DNA of 64,000 bases. It comes from Thuidium tamariscinum (lineage: Eukaryota; Streptophyta; Bryopsida; Hypnales; Thuidiaceae). The DNA lies in assembly GCA_947034885.2 (NCBI GenBank), contig OX344749.2, positions 24,009,501 through 24,073,500 on the forward strand. The letters run 5' to 3'. The notes under the pieces were generated by a model, which ran no database searches, was not told where the DNA came from, and worked only from the letters and a program-made list of their open reading frames with translations. This document shows positions 35,204-48,520 of this stretch, one piece after another. Position numbers and translations under genes: made by a program. The number at the start of each line of letters is the position of its first letter. Position 1 is the first letter of the stretch.

Positions 35204-37188
35204 TCTAAAAAAGTAGTAGTTTTACATTACTCCTCTCTTATGTGTGCTACTTCAAACATCTAAAAACCTTCTTTCTTGGCCTCTACCTTTAATAAGTGAA
35301 ACCTCATATAGCACAAGTCACAAGAGGCATAAACCTAAAAGAAGTACAACATAATACAACTCACAACATATGCACTAGAAAATGAATTTCTATAATCCTA
35401 ATCTTTTAGAGTCGACAAGCATCAACAATTAAAAACTTCAATTTCTTGATGAAATCCTTGATCAATAGCCTCCATTCAATAATGACATTTAAAAAATATT
35501 TGATTGATGGAAGTAGGAGGGGCCTTTTTTTAAATTCATCAATGGATATTGATTTTCCATTTAGAAGAAGAAGTAGGACAAGGTTGCTTGCCTCTTTACA
35601 GTAGATAGTTGCTTCATTTTTTTTTTTTAAAGTAGTTTTTAATATATTGATATAGTTTAAATAGATTGATATCTATGTAGAAAACTTTGAATCCTTCAAT
35701 GCAAAGTAATAAAACGAAGTTATGATAAGTTCTAATGAAAAATTATATTATGAACCTATATTTAAAATTTTCAAACATAAAAAAATAGTAAATACATGTT
35801 GCCATATTTACTAAAATATTATAACCATCAAGATTGACATTTTTCAATTTCATATCAAATTTATTTATGATTTTTTTTTCCTATCATATATCTACATTTT
35901 TGTAAGTTAAAAAAAATTCATATGGCTTTTTAAATTTTTCCATATATTTTCAACTCATTTTCAAGTATTGTTTCAAAACACACAAGTTTTGAAATATACA
36001 AAATTAAAAACAAATAAAACTTCACTTTCAAAAAAGATTGAAAATACTTTTTATTTGAAATTTAGGAATTATAATCATGCAATCAATGGAGATGTTTGCT
36101 TTGATAGTTTTGAAGATGTTCTTGAATAACTTAATTGAAAAGATCCTCTTAAATAGGTTTTATCAAAAGGTTAGAAAGATGAAAAATCTAAGGTTGTTTT
36201 AGAAAGAATATTTTTGTACACTTTTAAGCAAAAAATTCCCAAAGAACCTAACGGGGTAGAAAAATAAATGACTCTTTTCTTATGACAAACATAACTAAAT
36301 ATAATTGAAGACATTGAAGGTAGCTTTCTTAGAATTGCCATTTAAGGTATAATTAAATAATATAGTCTTCAATGCTTTGTTTTAAATTTAAATTTTGTAG
36401 TTGCAATACTACAACAATTACTCTTCCTCCTCCTCCTTTTACATATAAAATCAATTGTTTTTTACTATTTTAAAAAAAGAAGCTATGAAGCATAAGTTTG
36501 AATCATTTTCAAACTATTTAAAATAAAATGAACCAACATAACTTGATTCTTAACACAATTGATGTTTTATTGCATGTAAGAAGTTATACTAAGATAAAAA
36601 ATCACAATGTACATTCTAGTATAATTTACAATAACAATTGCAAACTTGAAGAGCTTGCAAAAATAGGTCCCTGTCAACCATCAAGGTAAATGCTTGGTGC
36701 AAAATTTTATTTTGTGTGATTGAAGATGTCAATCTCTGAATGTATAGACATCTCCTTCATATATGGTATCTCGGTATTATGTTAGTGTGGTATGAATGGA
36801 TAGAAAAGATCTTGTTTCTGATTCTAAGCAAAACATATATGGAAGTCATACCGTAGAGTTAAGATTTATCCTTAGTTTACGCCAGGTCTAAAACCAAGGT
36901 TCGATTTACTTACAAGAATGGATCTTGTCATTTGGCCACACATTCTCCCATTTCGGAAAGGCCAATCGGAAGAGAAAGGTATCAGAACACAGCATCCGAA
37001 ACAATTTGGTCAAGAACGCAATTTTTCACTCGAGTCTCTTGACTCCTTCCATAGTGTAGTGGAGAAATAATTCTCGACCTAGCAGAAAATTTTCTCAAAG
37101 CAGCCAGCAAACACACAAGCGCTCTTCTAAACTCGTGTAGCGGGACCACTGTACAGCCAATAATAAATGCTACAACAGCGATAATTGT
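35204..37188. other. AT-rich intergenic DNA downstream of PABN
   Basis: The left part is decayed repeat-like DNA without a gene. From about 36650 the composition becomes more mixed and probably holds the 3' untranslated region and terminator of the minus-strand PABN gene; no poly(A) signal could be fixed with confidence. Confidence 0.5.
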
Positions 37189-40100
37189 CTAATAATATGG
37201 TCTATAACGGATCGGTCTCCTAGACCTGGGTATTCTCCTGCACAAAACATCACATAAAGGAAATTAGTACTCCGTCTAATATGAGATACAGTCCTTCCTC
37301 TTGCTACAAAAACTGTCAATTTACCTGCACAGGTGGCCTTTGCTGGCTACAGTAGATTCAGCCACATTACAAATAATCAACTGCAAAAAGCAGATAGTGC
37401 ATCCTGAACTAATAAGCCAAATACAGCACAAAATACAATCAAGAAAAGACAAAACTTTGCATACGAAATAATCACACTGGATGTAAAAACCCACAATGGA
37501 TGCCCACCCCGAATTATAGAGAACATACCCAAAAGGCCTCCTAGAGCGATACCCAGGAATGTATGAACCCCGAAACCCCTTCATTCCTGGCACGTTCGTC
37601 CTTTTTGCTGTGACCTGCGCCAATGTTCCAGTCATTTTCCAGTTTAAACCCGAACATCCAGAAGCATTGAAGTGAAGAGGGTCGTTGACACAGAGACGAC
37701 CAATAAAAACACACTCTACAACTTCAAAAGGACAGCCTAATGAAGCCTTCAACAAAGAATCATGAAGAATGCAAGCGTTACAGTAAGTTCAATATCAAAG
37801 TTACTCTTCGTATCTCACAGCAAAATCAGAAATTTAAGATACTTATTACAGTGACTCACACCAGTTCAAATGACTAAGTAGTAGGTATGGGATGCATACA
37901 AACCTTGAGTGGACGGTTATGCAATTCGGATTCACTTAACAGAATAGCATTTTGCACTGCTTCAACCTCTAAAAACTCCACGTACGCAAATCTGTTCAAA
38001 GTAGGACAAGCATAACAGCAATTGAATAAACTTGGTCACAGAGTATTTCTCTCCAAAAATTAATCCCTAAATGCCTGAGGCCCTAGAATACTTTGAGGTT
38101 AAATTCAGCCTTACCAAATTACTATTTATAATAGTTTGTATTTTTGAGAATTTTTTTTTGAAGTCTAGTTTTAGCATCAAAAATTTGATTATGAAAATGA
38201 ATAGTTATGATTTTTCTATTCAAGATTTTGTGCAAGGGTGTCAATTACAAATCTTGATTGTCTAGTATTGAGGGCTCTTGGTAATGAGCCTCAAGTATAC
38301 TAGATGTTGAAGGAAAAATCACATTAGAAATTCATTTAAAAAAATGGTAGAGTAGATTTTGAGAAGCAATTAATTGATTGGGGTTATGCGTGTTATGCCC
38401 TTAAACCTCAATTCGTTTTAACAATGACCAATTTTTTAGATTTGACGCATTGAAAGGAGGATTGAAAAACTTCAAAATCACCTTCACAATTTTAACACTC
38501 TCATAATTAAACATTGTAATCTTTCAATCCATATATGATATTGTTGTGTTTTCTTTTCAATCCATATATGATATTTTGTGTTTTCTTTTCCCATGTAATC
38601 TATAGCATGCCTAGTTTGAATATGTGCAATCATAATTCAAATAAAATTGATAAAGCTTATCAATGTTGGTTTTTTATTCAATTTAGAGCAAATTCCAAAG
38701 AGGCCTTGGGGATTTACGGGTTGATTCATTGGATTCAAAATTCAAATCACACTTTTGGAAATCCACTATTCAAGAACACCGTTCCAGTATCTATGATAGT
38801 TACGAACTACAAAGTTTAAATAGAACCGTCGGGGGACAATATGACCAACATTAAGCCACAATGAACAATGAAGAAACAATTTGAGCTAAACGCTATTTGG
38901 TAAAGTTTAACTGCTGCACAGCACCGTAGGCTTTGGAGTAAAAGTCAACGGTGGATCTAAAACCAATCACAACCATTAATTCAAGAATACAGATCCAGGT
39001 AGGTCCTACATCCTGTACTCTGATCAACATAGCGAAAGACAAAACAAGTAGAAAAAGGTAGTACCCTTTGGGTTGTCCAAACTTGTCCGTTAATATTGTA
39101 ACACGGTTCACAGTCCCACAGGACTGAAAATGTTGTTGCACCTCTTCAGGAGTGCAGGAATAATCGACCTGAAGAAGAGAAGAAAAAAATTGAACCATCA
39201 TCGTACTGATCATCACTATCCATCATCACTAACCATCTGATAACTAGCATAAGACTCCAAGGACAGGCACTATGGCCACATAGTCAAACAATTTGAATAT
39301 TCTCTGAAGACTTCAGGTAAGAATGAAAAACAGCGATAACTATTTTCGAGAAATAATCTTTATTTTCACACTTTGGAGTATGAATTTCATGTTTGTACCA
39401 TTAATAAGTAAAACTTGGAATTTGTAATATTTAAAAGGAAGATAATACCGTGTGTTGATTCTTGACGGAAAAACAAAATCACTAACAAATTTTAAAAGCA
39501 TAAGGTGATCAAAATTATATCAGTTATATCATAGATTAGAATAATATTGAAATTTCCACAAAAATGTGGTCATAATGGGAAGCAGCGACACTGATTTACC
39601 ATAGTACTGTGTTGACCCTATTTTAACAAAGTCACCCAATTTTGAATAAGTGTAAGTTAAAATACTGATGCACCATATTAATTTCCACATTATATTTTTT
39701 GACACTAGTGACACTAGTTTTGCACCCAGACTGACAGGATAATTCAATGCCAACTCTAATACCTCTAAACCCCTTACTCTAACAACTCTGAAACCCCCTT
39801 AATATGACTACTCAGCAAACAATCATATTACTTGTAAAGTAGTTTGCATGCGAGATATGTGTGCTACAAGCAAGTGTGAGACCAGCAGTGTGCATGATAT
39901 TCCAGAATGTTTTTAAACAGGGGCAGATTAAGCCAGTCAGAATGTAGTTGTAATTAAAACTAAAAATTCATTAATTATTTTTAGAAAATTGACAGAAAAA
40001 CACATATGTCGCCGCGAAACTTGGATTTCGACAAATAGAGCTTCGAATTACAAGAATTCACTGGATTATTGGAGAAATTTCGAATTGGAGAAATGGATTA

Positions 40101-41472
40101 CGAAACAAACTTGACAACCCTCACTTTCTTTGTTAAAACCAAACACAAATACTGAATGATATATGGGCTGAAATTGAATTTGACCAAGGCGTATCTACAT
40201 TTTGGTTGCATGCAAGGGCTCTCAGGGGTTAAATACCATGATTGCATGGTCTCTACTGAAAAAACCTACCTGGCCAATATTGCTTCGGCAAGTACAAAGA
40301 AGTCAACCTAAGATACTCAAACATATGCACATAAACCCTGCGATCAGACAGTAAACGATGACTACAGGAGAACAGAAATCATCAGGCAGAACCAAAACGA
40401 AAGGAGTTAAGTGTTTACATTGCCAACAAAAACCGAACGAGCATCCGCCTCCTCTCGACTTGTAGCAGTTCCATCTTTACCACCAGAATCTGCGAAAGTG
40501 ACTTCCGAATTAGCACTTCCTAACGTATATGTACTTCCAGTACAATTCATTATAAGAGTTCAACAATATCCTACACATTGGTACTTTCGATTGTGCCTTC
40601 ATATCATCACAAGATTATCGACAGATCACCCCCTTTCAAGCCACCGAAATATAAGTAAAACCATTGTGGTGCGCTCTTCATCTAATCGAGGGAAGGAAGT
40701 GAGAATAGCCGGACCTTGAGCAGCGCCCATCTCCTTTTCTACTTTTGCTTGCATGTCACGTAATGCAGCAGCCTCTTCCTCCATCTCTTTCAAGCGTTTC
40801 TTCATCTCCTCAAGCTCCTAAGAGAACAAAAAGGCACAGTGATAAAACAGAGTTGTCAGATGCAAAAAATGTGGCAAATCGTCAGTGATCCTGAGATAAA
40901 AAAACAAGCGTCCTGTCCAACCTTACAACCACCGTATTCCCAAGGCTACTCCCCATATTCAAACAGAAACTGCAGGCATTCGTTTGATGCTGCTCAGTGC
41001 ACGCAAAGAATGTCAACAAAAAAGTGAGGATAAAAAGACACCTCAAAATTCAAAGGCACAGATAAACCCTAGAAATCCTCTCCAAAACCTCACAACAAAG
41101 CGTGCGCCACAACAAGGAGAGCCCATAGCCAAAATCCATACAACCACGACCTTCCGACGCTACACACTAATCCAAAACGCACCATAACGCGAAAACGAAA
41201 ACGAAACAGGAAAAAAAATGATAATCCTATAAAATAAAAATTAAGGAACAATCTACGTTAGCCAAAGGCAACTAGATCCCTAGGTCTGGCATTTCCATCT
41301 CCCCGCAATAGAAACTCAAGAGCACACGATCGATTACCTTGGAAGCAGCTTCGTCCGCGGAAGGGTCATCCTTAAGCACCAGGTCGTCCGGCTCCTCATC
41401 GAAGCCCGCGTCCAGGTCGCCTTCCACTTCTTCGGGGATGTCGCCCCCGTAAACCTCGTGCTCTTCCTCCAT
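37189..41472 (-). CDS. PABN: Nuclear poly(A)-binding protein, PABPN1/PABN family
   Basis: Seven coding exons on the minus strand join in frame: 41472-41338, 40817-40715, 40489-40419, 39168-39065, 37991-37904, 37614-37529, 37237-37189, 636 bp or 211 aa. All junctions are GT-AG. The product has an acidic N-terminus (residues 1-45), a coiled-coil helix (about 46-78, [20 protein letters not shown]), one RRM (about 98-170) with RNP2 VFVGNV (99-104) and RNP1 KGFAYVEF (137-144), the family signature [10 protein letters not shown], and an Arg/Tyr-rich tail ending [10 protein letters not shown]. This is the full layout of nuclear PABPN1, which binds growing poly(A) tails, stimulates poly(A) polymerase and sets tail length. 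Arabidopsis homologues are slightly longer (about 217-227 aa), mainly in the tail, so an extra small exon in intron 6 is possible. Introns 3 (1250 bp) and 4 (1073 bp) are enlarged; intron 4 holds repeat sequence. It looks intact and functional. Confidence 0.93.
38060..38500. mobile_element. Repeat insertion in PABN intron 4
   Basis: It starts TTAATCCCTAAATGCCTGAG, close to the TTAACCCCTAAATGCCCTAG form at 58870, and from about 38130 the reverse complement matches 59080-59340 (for example AATCTACTCTACTATT.TCTT read backwards). It lies wholly in the intron and is transcribed with the pre-mRNA. The right limit is uncertain. Confidence 0.55.
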
Positions 41473-41510
41473 GCCTCTCCCCTGCCCATGGACCCCTAGG
41501 CGACTTGCGA

Positions 41511-41519
41511 AAACCCTAA
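41511..41519 (-). promoter_or_regulatory. Telo-box in PABN leader/promoter
   Basis: AAACCCTAA on the plus strand (TTAGGGTTT in the direction of PABN), about 40 nt upstream of the start codon. Telo-boxes are common near transcription starts of plant housekeeping and translation-related genes. No TATA box was evident, which fits that class. Confidence 0.4.
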
Positions 41520-44006
41520 CATTTGCGCATATTTCAGAAAACAGGGGCGGAAAAGAGAGAGAAAGAAAAATAATCTACTGGAGAATGTGCTTGAGCAAGG
41601 CAGAGATCGAATGAGGTCCCGTGTAGTCTCGCCAAACAGCATCATTGCCACCATCGCCACAAGAAACAGCAAAGGCACACACAGCCAGTGCCTCCTGGAC
41701 CCTGGCGATTGATGTACTTATGGTACTCTGTCTTATACCCTGGTTCAATCCTACCCGGGTCTCGCCGGACATCATACTCGGCTTGCGACCAGTGGGATTT
41801 GTCCTAATTGTGGGTGTGACACTAATTTACCAAATTAACACTTCTTTTTGAGGTAGGTTGAAATAATCTTGTATTGTACCAATCTCCACAAAAATTAAAT
41901 TTTATGGTGACACCATCTCTCATTCAATCATGCTAATTTCTTCCCCTCATTTAGTAGAACAAATTCAATTTGTCCTTATTTAGAGCAAATGCCCTAATTG
42001 CAAGGGTTAAGAGCTCACTGGAGATTTAATTTTTTTAACTTGTAGTATTCAAGTACATTATAAATGTCAAATTAAATTGAAGTATGTCTTTCCATCTATA
42101 ATAAAGTATAAAGATTTGAAATGAACTCCAACTCTATTGTGATCGTTATTTTTGTATTCAATTTTGCTTTGTTGCAATCTAATTTAGTGAAAATGGTACT
42201 CAAAATTGCATTAAGACAATATAGCATGGAATTGGGGTCTAATTGAAGGAAAAAATTGGGTTAAAAGTTGTGGATTTATGAATGCAATGAATACAATTGA
42301 ATCATGCAATTTGTTCACATGACAAAAACTTCCATCAATGTTCCTCAATTGTTAGAAACTTGTAAATAATCATACCAATCTATGTAGGAAATTAACAAAG
42401 TCACATAAGTCTCCAAATAACTAAAAAAAATCCCCTCTCTTTAAAAACAACAATGGAATGTTATACATGTTTTTGTTTTAATAACCAATAATATATCTTT
42501 TTATTTTTATCAAAAATGAGTAGAGTAAAATACACAAGGCATTCTATTTGATTTTGTTGTTGTTTTGCAAAATAAAATTTGTAAATCTCTTCAAGACGTG
42601 AAATGATTAAAGGATGCACAATGCTCCATCTCCTTTACTATATTATGCATTTCTTGATTTGAAGATTTGAATAGACTTTTATATAAAAAAAAACTTTGAA
42701 GATTTGAGGATTAAGGGAAACAATTCAAATTCCAACAAGGCTCTAAGAGTAAACATGATTTAGAGGTAAATTTTTCTTTCTTCAATGTACCAAAATCTAC
42801 ACATTTTAGATTGAAGGTATTTCTTTTGATGATCACAGATGACCATTTTTTGTGAAATTCAAAAATTTGTAACTAATTTCAAAAAGCTTCAAAAAATATG
42901 AAATGACTTGGGTTAGATGCCTATTCTACTTGCCTCTCAAGAAAAATTTACTGAAAAATATTTAAAGATGTTCCATCTCCCCAAAATTCAATTCTAGCCC
43001 TCAAAAGGTCAATTTATAGACCTTTTATCTTATTTATAGCAATTTGTACCATCGGATGAGTTCAATTTTTTGTTAGGTTGAAGAATCTCCTTGTAGCAAT
43101 ACTTTATATTGTTTGATTTAAGATTACATCCTTAGAGTGGCCACAAAATTCACTTTCTTGAAGAACTTTGCTTGCCCCTCAAATCACCTACGGTCACTAA
43201 GGGGTTAAAATTGATGTTACTAATCTTATGTATTTTACTTTGTTATATGGCATTCATCAATGGGGTGAGATTTTTTACATATTTCACAAAAATAAACAAA
43301 CAAATAAATAAACAAGAGTTGTATGTGGTACGCATGCCAATCTACATTTGTGTTGTTGGTTTATCACAGCTTCAAGTTTTCACAATCCCTCTTCCTTTAC
43401 CTTATGTTACCTTATGTCACATGCTTTTGACTACTCCATCATTGGTGGAAGCAAAACTATGTTAATCCCTAAAGTCCTAACTAAAAATTGTCATATTTGT
43501 TGCAAGGAGCACAAAGCTTTCAAAATTATTTTTTCTTGCATATCTAACCATAGAATCTTGTATTAGACTAGTAGAAAAATGCATGGTTGAAATTTCAATA
43601 ACTTTGACCATTTAGATTGCAAGATATTTGTATTCAAAGTGAAAAAAACAAGGTTTTACAATGGACAAGTTTAAAAATCATTTTTCTTTTTCATTATTGC
43701 TTGAATTAAAGTCATTCTAATTTGTAGGGACACCTAATGAAGTTTTTGTCCTATCTAATGGTTGCATTTGGTGTTACAAAGTTTATATTTTTTTGAAATT
43801 ACAAATGTAGAAGTATGTCAAGTGGTTGACTAAGCCAAAATTACATTGATTTCTAGTTCAAAATTGGTTTTGCAAGAATAAGTCAAAGACTTAAAGAGTG
43901 CAAAATTTCAAAAAATCATCACATCTAGGGAACTTCATTTAAAATCCATTCCAAAGAATTTTATTAAAAAAAATGGCAACATTTTTCTTGTAATTGAATT
44001 TAGAAC
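41520..44006. other. PABN upstream region, then AT-rich repeats
   Basis: 41520-41830 has mixed composition and is probably the PABN promoter; its short frames (60-68 aa) overlap on both strands and are not recognised. From 41870 it is AT-rich decayed DNA. GGGTTAA ends facing left appear at about 42003 and 43201. A partial TTAA-family left end (TTAATCCCTAAAGTCCTAAC) starts at 43462 and shares interior text with copy C up to about 43660. Confidence 0.5.
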
Positions 44007-44090
44007 CACTTCAAAAAAATGAGTGTCCACAATGACTGCAAGATGATTGCAAAATGACTATAGTAGTGGACACTCATTTTTTTTGTAGTG
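44007..44090. mobile_element. Short CACTA-type MITE, 84 bp
   Basis: The ends are CACTTCAAAAAAATGAGTG and, inverted, CACTACAAAAAAAATGAGTG; both continue into TCCAC. An exact 3-bp duplication AAC flanks it (44004-44006 and 44091-44093). Confidence 0.78.
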
Positions 44091-44313
44091 AACAAACTTT
44101 GAAATCTTCCTCTCAAAATTTGTAGAAAAATATTGGTGATAGCATTAATGAATAGTCTAACCGTATAAAAGGAATCTAAAACATAGAAATTCAAAAATAT
44201 TCTTTCAAATTGTACTTTATGATGATTTTCTCAAATTGTCAAATAGATGAGCGATGAGAAGAATTACAATATAGTACCTTCAAGCAATGAGTGAGTGGAT
44301 GTATATTGAGTAG

Positions 44314-44841
44314 CAATGACGCTAGTTTGTGAGCCTAAAAATAAATAAATAAAGTTTTTTTTTTTTTTTCCAACTTTATCACCCTAAAATTGATCTCTCG
44401 GTACTGAGAGAAGGTTTTCGAGGGTGAAAAGTTGCAACAAAAATGAACTATTAACAAAGTCGGAAAAAAAGAAAAAAAATTTGAAAAAAAATGAAAAAAG
44501 AAGTTCTGAGAGCTCCAAAGCCCTCTACCTCCAAACCCCTTTCAATAGCAAGTGGGATTTTTGAGGGTGATGGAGTTGCAAAAAAAAATTGAAAAATAAA
44601 AAAAGGACTGAAAAAAAAATTGAAAAAAATTGAAAAAAATTGAATTTTTTTTTCTTAAGTTTTGGAAGCCACAAATTTCAAATCTCATGAGGGGGATACT
44701 AGATATAAAAATCCAAAATTCTTAAAGCACGGTAATAGGTCCATGCCCTAAAAATCACTAAAAATTTCACCAAAAATTCTAGACTCACAAGCTCACAGGC
44801 TCATGGGCTCACGCTCGCAGGCTCACAAAATAGCATCCCTG
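44314..44841. mobile_element. MULE-like non-autonomous element, 528 bp
   Basis: The left end is CAATGACGCTAGTTTGTGAG and the right end, inverted, CAGGGATGCTATTTTGTGAG. The 10-mer TATTGAGTAG is duplicated at 44304-44313 and 44842-44851. The interior matches the 28398-29211 element (CCAACTTTATCACCCTAAAA, GAGAGCTCCAAAG). Its right end keeps CpG sites (GGCTCACGCTCGCAGGC), so it looks younger than neighbours. Confidence 0.8.
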
Positions 44842-44851
44842 TATTGAGTAG

Positions 44852-46258
44852 TAGAGGATATTCATTCATTCCACCCCACACAACTCCACCCTACTACTAC
44901 ATACAACAAAGAAGAAGATGGATGGAACTCCCCAATTCTCAAATGCCATCACTATTTTCGCATTAGAAGGGATTTGAAGGCAAGGGAGGGATGCATTAGG
45001 GTTGTTCCCCTTGTTATTCACTATATTTTTTAAGAAATGTAAACGTGCCTGTAGTGCTTGAATAATTGGATTTTTGAACAAAAATAATAATAATAATAAT
45101 TAAAAAAAATTAAATTGATTTTTAAAGAATTCAAACAAAATGTGAAAATTAATATTTTTTTATGCAACAATCTCTCAACTATATTAGATTGCTAATGTGG
45201 CAAGTTTCTATAGTCTTTAAACTCAAGAGAACTTGCAGTCTTTTAACGACCTCAAATCCCTTCTAATAGTTGAGAATTTCATGTATTTCCCTTGCACTTC
45301 TAATCGCGCTTGTAAGCTACTTTTGATACAAATTTTTTGTTGTCACTCTTCTTCAATTCTTTGACTAATAAGCATTTGTACGTGATAAGTCTAGGTGTCC
45401 TAATTTAAAACATTATTCTTTAGCCTCTACTACGTTTTGTGCATAGACACATATGTGTGTGTGTCTTTGAACATTTGTATCTGTAAGGTAATCATACTGT
45501 ACAATTTAGAAGTATTGATAGATCGTACATTAACATAGTTTTGTTATTTGCAACTAGCTACAGTAGATGTATTCACAAAGTAGCTCAATCTTTTAGTCTC
45601 TCATTAGAGGAAATTTCACTAAAAAGAAGACTACAAATTTCTATGCAATGCAAAACTGCGGAAATTGTAAATCAACAGAAAGTTGATGTAGTCAGGCAAT
45701 GACCACATCAGATTTTTTTTCAATTTCAATGGTCCAAACTCGTTTATTTATTTATTTTTTGTATTTATAACGGCTAACTATTGTCACCCACTCCTTCACT
45801 ATTGCGGGAACAACGGGAGAACTGACCAGACAGCCCTTTAGAGAGCCAAATTTCAACTAATGTGATGATTAAATTTTGATCCCTTGTATGGTAACTTACT
45901 TTAATAGAAGTATTCTTGATATGCCATAAACAAGTCTATATGATGAAGAACCTATTATGAAAGATCTTTTGTGTGTTGAAATGTCATTAACCTTGAGTGC
46001 CCTATCATGGGTGAAAATATTGCCTATCAATTTTGAAAGATGGCCTTGGTTGATTATTATAATCTTGTCAATGTTACTATCAAAGGACACATCCTTTCAT
46101 GTACTTCTAGGCATGTCTCTACTACCAATCAATATAATTAATTAGAAAGAATTTTTTTCTTAGGTGATAATTTAATTGAAATGAATATAAAATGGTTTGG
46201 ATTTCAATGAACATGGGGTGGGCACTCAAGGGTTAAGGTACTCAATGTCACTCGGTAC
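44852..46258. other. AT-rich DNA with a partial CACTA-element relative
   Basis: 45630-45870 shares long text with the interior of the element at 49260-49769 (GATGTAGTCAGGCAATGACC, CTTCACTATTGCGGGAACAA, GAGAGCCAAATTTCA), but without clear termini. A 71-aa frame at 44866-45081 is unrecognised. Near 46230 a GGGTTAA end faces left. No gene is supported. Confidence 0.5.
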
Positions 46259-46660
46259 TTAACCCTTAAGTGCAAAAATCGCATTTCTTTTGGCAATATA
46301 ATGATTTAAAGCACCTCATTATGAATGAAGTTTTTAATTTTTTCCCTTGAAAATTTCACATAACATGTACCCAAAGTGTAGCTTTAAGGCTCAACAATTT
46401 TCATAAGTATTGTCTACATGGTTAAAAAGTTATTGCATGATATGTGATTTTCATTGCTTAGCATGCAATCTAGGTAGCTCAAAAAACTTCTTCATAAATA
46501 TTATATATATAGAAAGCTTTGAATCCTACGTTTGGATTAATGAGATGAAAGCTATGAGGAGTTTTAGTTTGAGGGTAGTTATAGAATCTCTAAAAATCAT
46601 ACCTACTTGTAAACTAAAACCCCTCATAACTTTCATCTCATTAATCTAAACTTTTTGGGT
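46259..46660 (+). repeat. Repeat family K, with a 40-bp-arm hairpin
   Basis: It starts TTAACCCTTAAGTGCAAAA and runs through GTAGCTTTAAGGCTCAACA and GTTAAAAAGTTATTGCATGA. Arms 46531-46570 and 46611-46650 pair at 37 of 40 positions around a 40-nt loop. The related copies at 62334-62720 and 29221 have only one arm, so the hairpin arose locally by inverted duplication. Confidence 0.65.
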
Positions 46661-46879
46661 GTAGTTCGTGAAAAAAATAAGAATATGCGTGCGAATACCC
46701 ACTAATTTATAGGAGTGTTATTTTTTGTCTACTATTTTTTGGCACTCAATGATTATATAATTTTCTAATTTGGATAATTAAAAAGTGGGCATTTATTCAT
46801 TTTAATTTTCAAATGCCATGAATATATCATATACTATCTTATTGTAAATTTTTTCTTTCCACTGCATCTTTTTAACCTA

Positions 46880-47240
46880 TTTTTTTTTCAACCCCATTTT
46901 TTTCCAACCCCATTGAAATTCAACACCTTTCCAATTAAAATTAGTAAATGTAATTTGTAATTTAAACTTAGAACCCTAAAACACCATAAATGCACTTCCA
47001 TATGTAAAGTGGCATTTTGAGGGTTTCTAGTACCAAATCTATATAAATCAATGTATGTTTGAACCCCATTTTTTTTATACCCATTTTTTTCCAACTCCAT
47101 TGAAATTCAACATCTTTCTAATTGAAATTAGTAAATGGGATTTGAAATCTAAACCTAGAATTCCAAAATGCCATAAATGCACTTATGTAGTGGCATTTTG
47201 AAAGTTTCCAGTACCAAATCTATATATGTCAATGTCAAGG
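46880..47240. repeat. Two-copy tandem duplication, 187-bp period
   Basis: CATTGAAATTCAACA at 46911 recurs at 47098, with matching AATTAGTAAATG, CCATAAATGCACTT and TAGTACCAAATCTATATA-like text. There is no coding function; the 70-aa frame at 46888-47100 is an artefact. Confidence 0.8.
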
Positions 47241-47481
47241 TCAATGTATTGGGTTAAATTTGAATAATGTCAAATAAACTAATGTGGTAGTACGGGATAT
47301 CAAAGAATCCATTTTGAAAATTGAGGATTTGAACATGTTAAAATCACAAAGCCAAATGGAAATAATCAATGGCTGTGAAGTATGGTAATCCAAGTACCAT
47401 TGGCCTTGTGTTTGTTAGCTCATATGAAATTGGTCCTCTTATAAGACCTTGTATTGCCAATTCCAATCTTTATGGAATACA

Positions 47482-47562
47482 AGATTCTTCTTAAACATAC
47501 ACCTAACTAGATTCTTCTTAAACATATACCAAATTAGATTCTTCTTGAACATACACCAAATT
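47482..47562. repeat. Three 27-bp tandem units
   Basis: AGATTCTTCTTAAACATA starts at 47482, 47509 and 47536 (one base changed in the last). The sequence from 47563 to 48520 is AT-rich; its 124-aa minus frame (47596-47970) has many hydrophobic residues but no recognised family and is not taken as a gene. Confidence 0.85.
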
Positions 47563-48520
47563 CTATTATAAAAGTTTCTCCCCTTTAGCACATTCCTATA
47601 CTAAATACATTGATTGCAAATATGGAATGAAATTGTTGAGACTAGTAACACACTCAATGTATAGAAACATGGAATGAAAGTAACAGACTAACACATTCCT
47701 GGTACAACTTGAAACACAAATAAGTGTATAATCATGTCCAATGATAGAAAGAGTAGTTGAGAATGTATATAATGATTTTACAAACACATGAAAAACAAAA
47801 CTTTGAAAGTGTAGTTTTGGACAAGTTATGGTGATATGAAAAATTGATAAGGTTCTAACAATGTAAATTGAAACATGCATAGCTAGAACTTGTACAAAAC
47901 CTAAATAAAAAATAACCAAAAAAGGAAGTTCAAATGTCCTAGAAAGTTCTTTATACACTATTTTGAACAAACACCTACGTTTTTGCCACCTACGCTACAA
48001 CACAAAAACAACAATATTGATTCAAGAAATGCACAACAACACATAAAAAACAATATTGATTCAATAAATTTTAGTAGTAGGGTTCAGGGTTAGTACAAGA
48101 TACTAAATTGGAAAGCCAAAAATCCAACATTGAGAATAGGTTTTGCAAAATGACATGCAAATACATACAACGAGAACATCCTATCCATCTACTAATTTAT
48201 GATGTGACCACTAAGCCAACCCACAAGGCAACACCACTAATTAAAAATTTTGGTTCAATGAATGAATATTAGGGGGTATTCTAAATCTACTTTTTTTTCT
48301 AATGCACCCCATTAATCTATACCTTATAGAAGACACCCTATGGCATTTTCTATATGCTATAGTAGATAGAATCAAATTATATTTTTTACCTCAAATGTTT
48401 ATTTGGCACCCTATATTTGTTCATACATATACATATTGTTGTCTTATTATTGGCATTGAAATCCCATTTCATTTATTAAAAAAACAAAAACAAAAAATGT
48501 ATCTACTTCTTCCACTCACT

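Noticed and set aside
37321-37755. 144-aa minus-strand open frame
   Set aside because: It is PABN exon 6 (37529-37614) read through both adjacent introns.
38893-39216. 107-aa minus-strand open frame
   Set aside because: It contains PABN exon 4 (39065-39168) and reads into flanking introns.
47596-47970. 124-aa hydrophobic minus-strand frame
   Set aside because: AT-rich DNA easily yields hydrophobic frames; no family, no splice or codon support, and surroundings are repeats.
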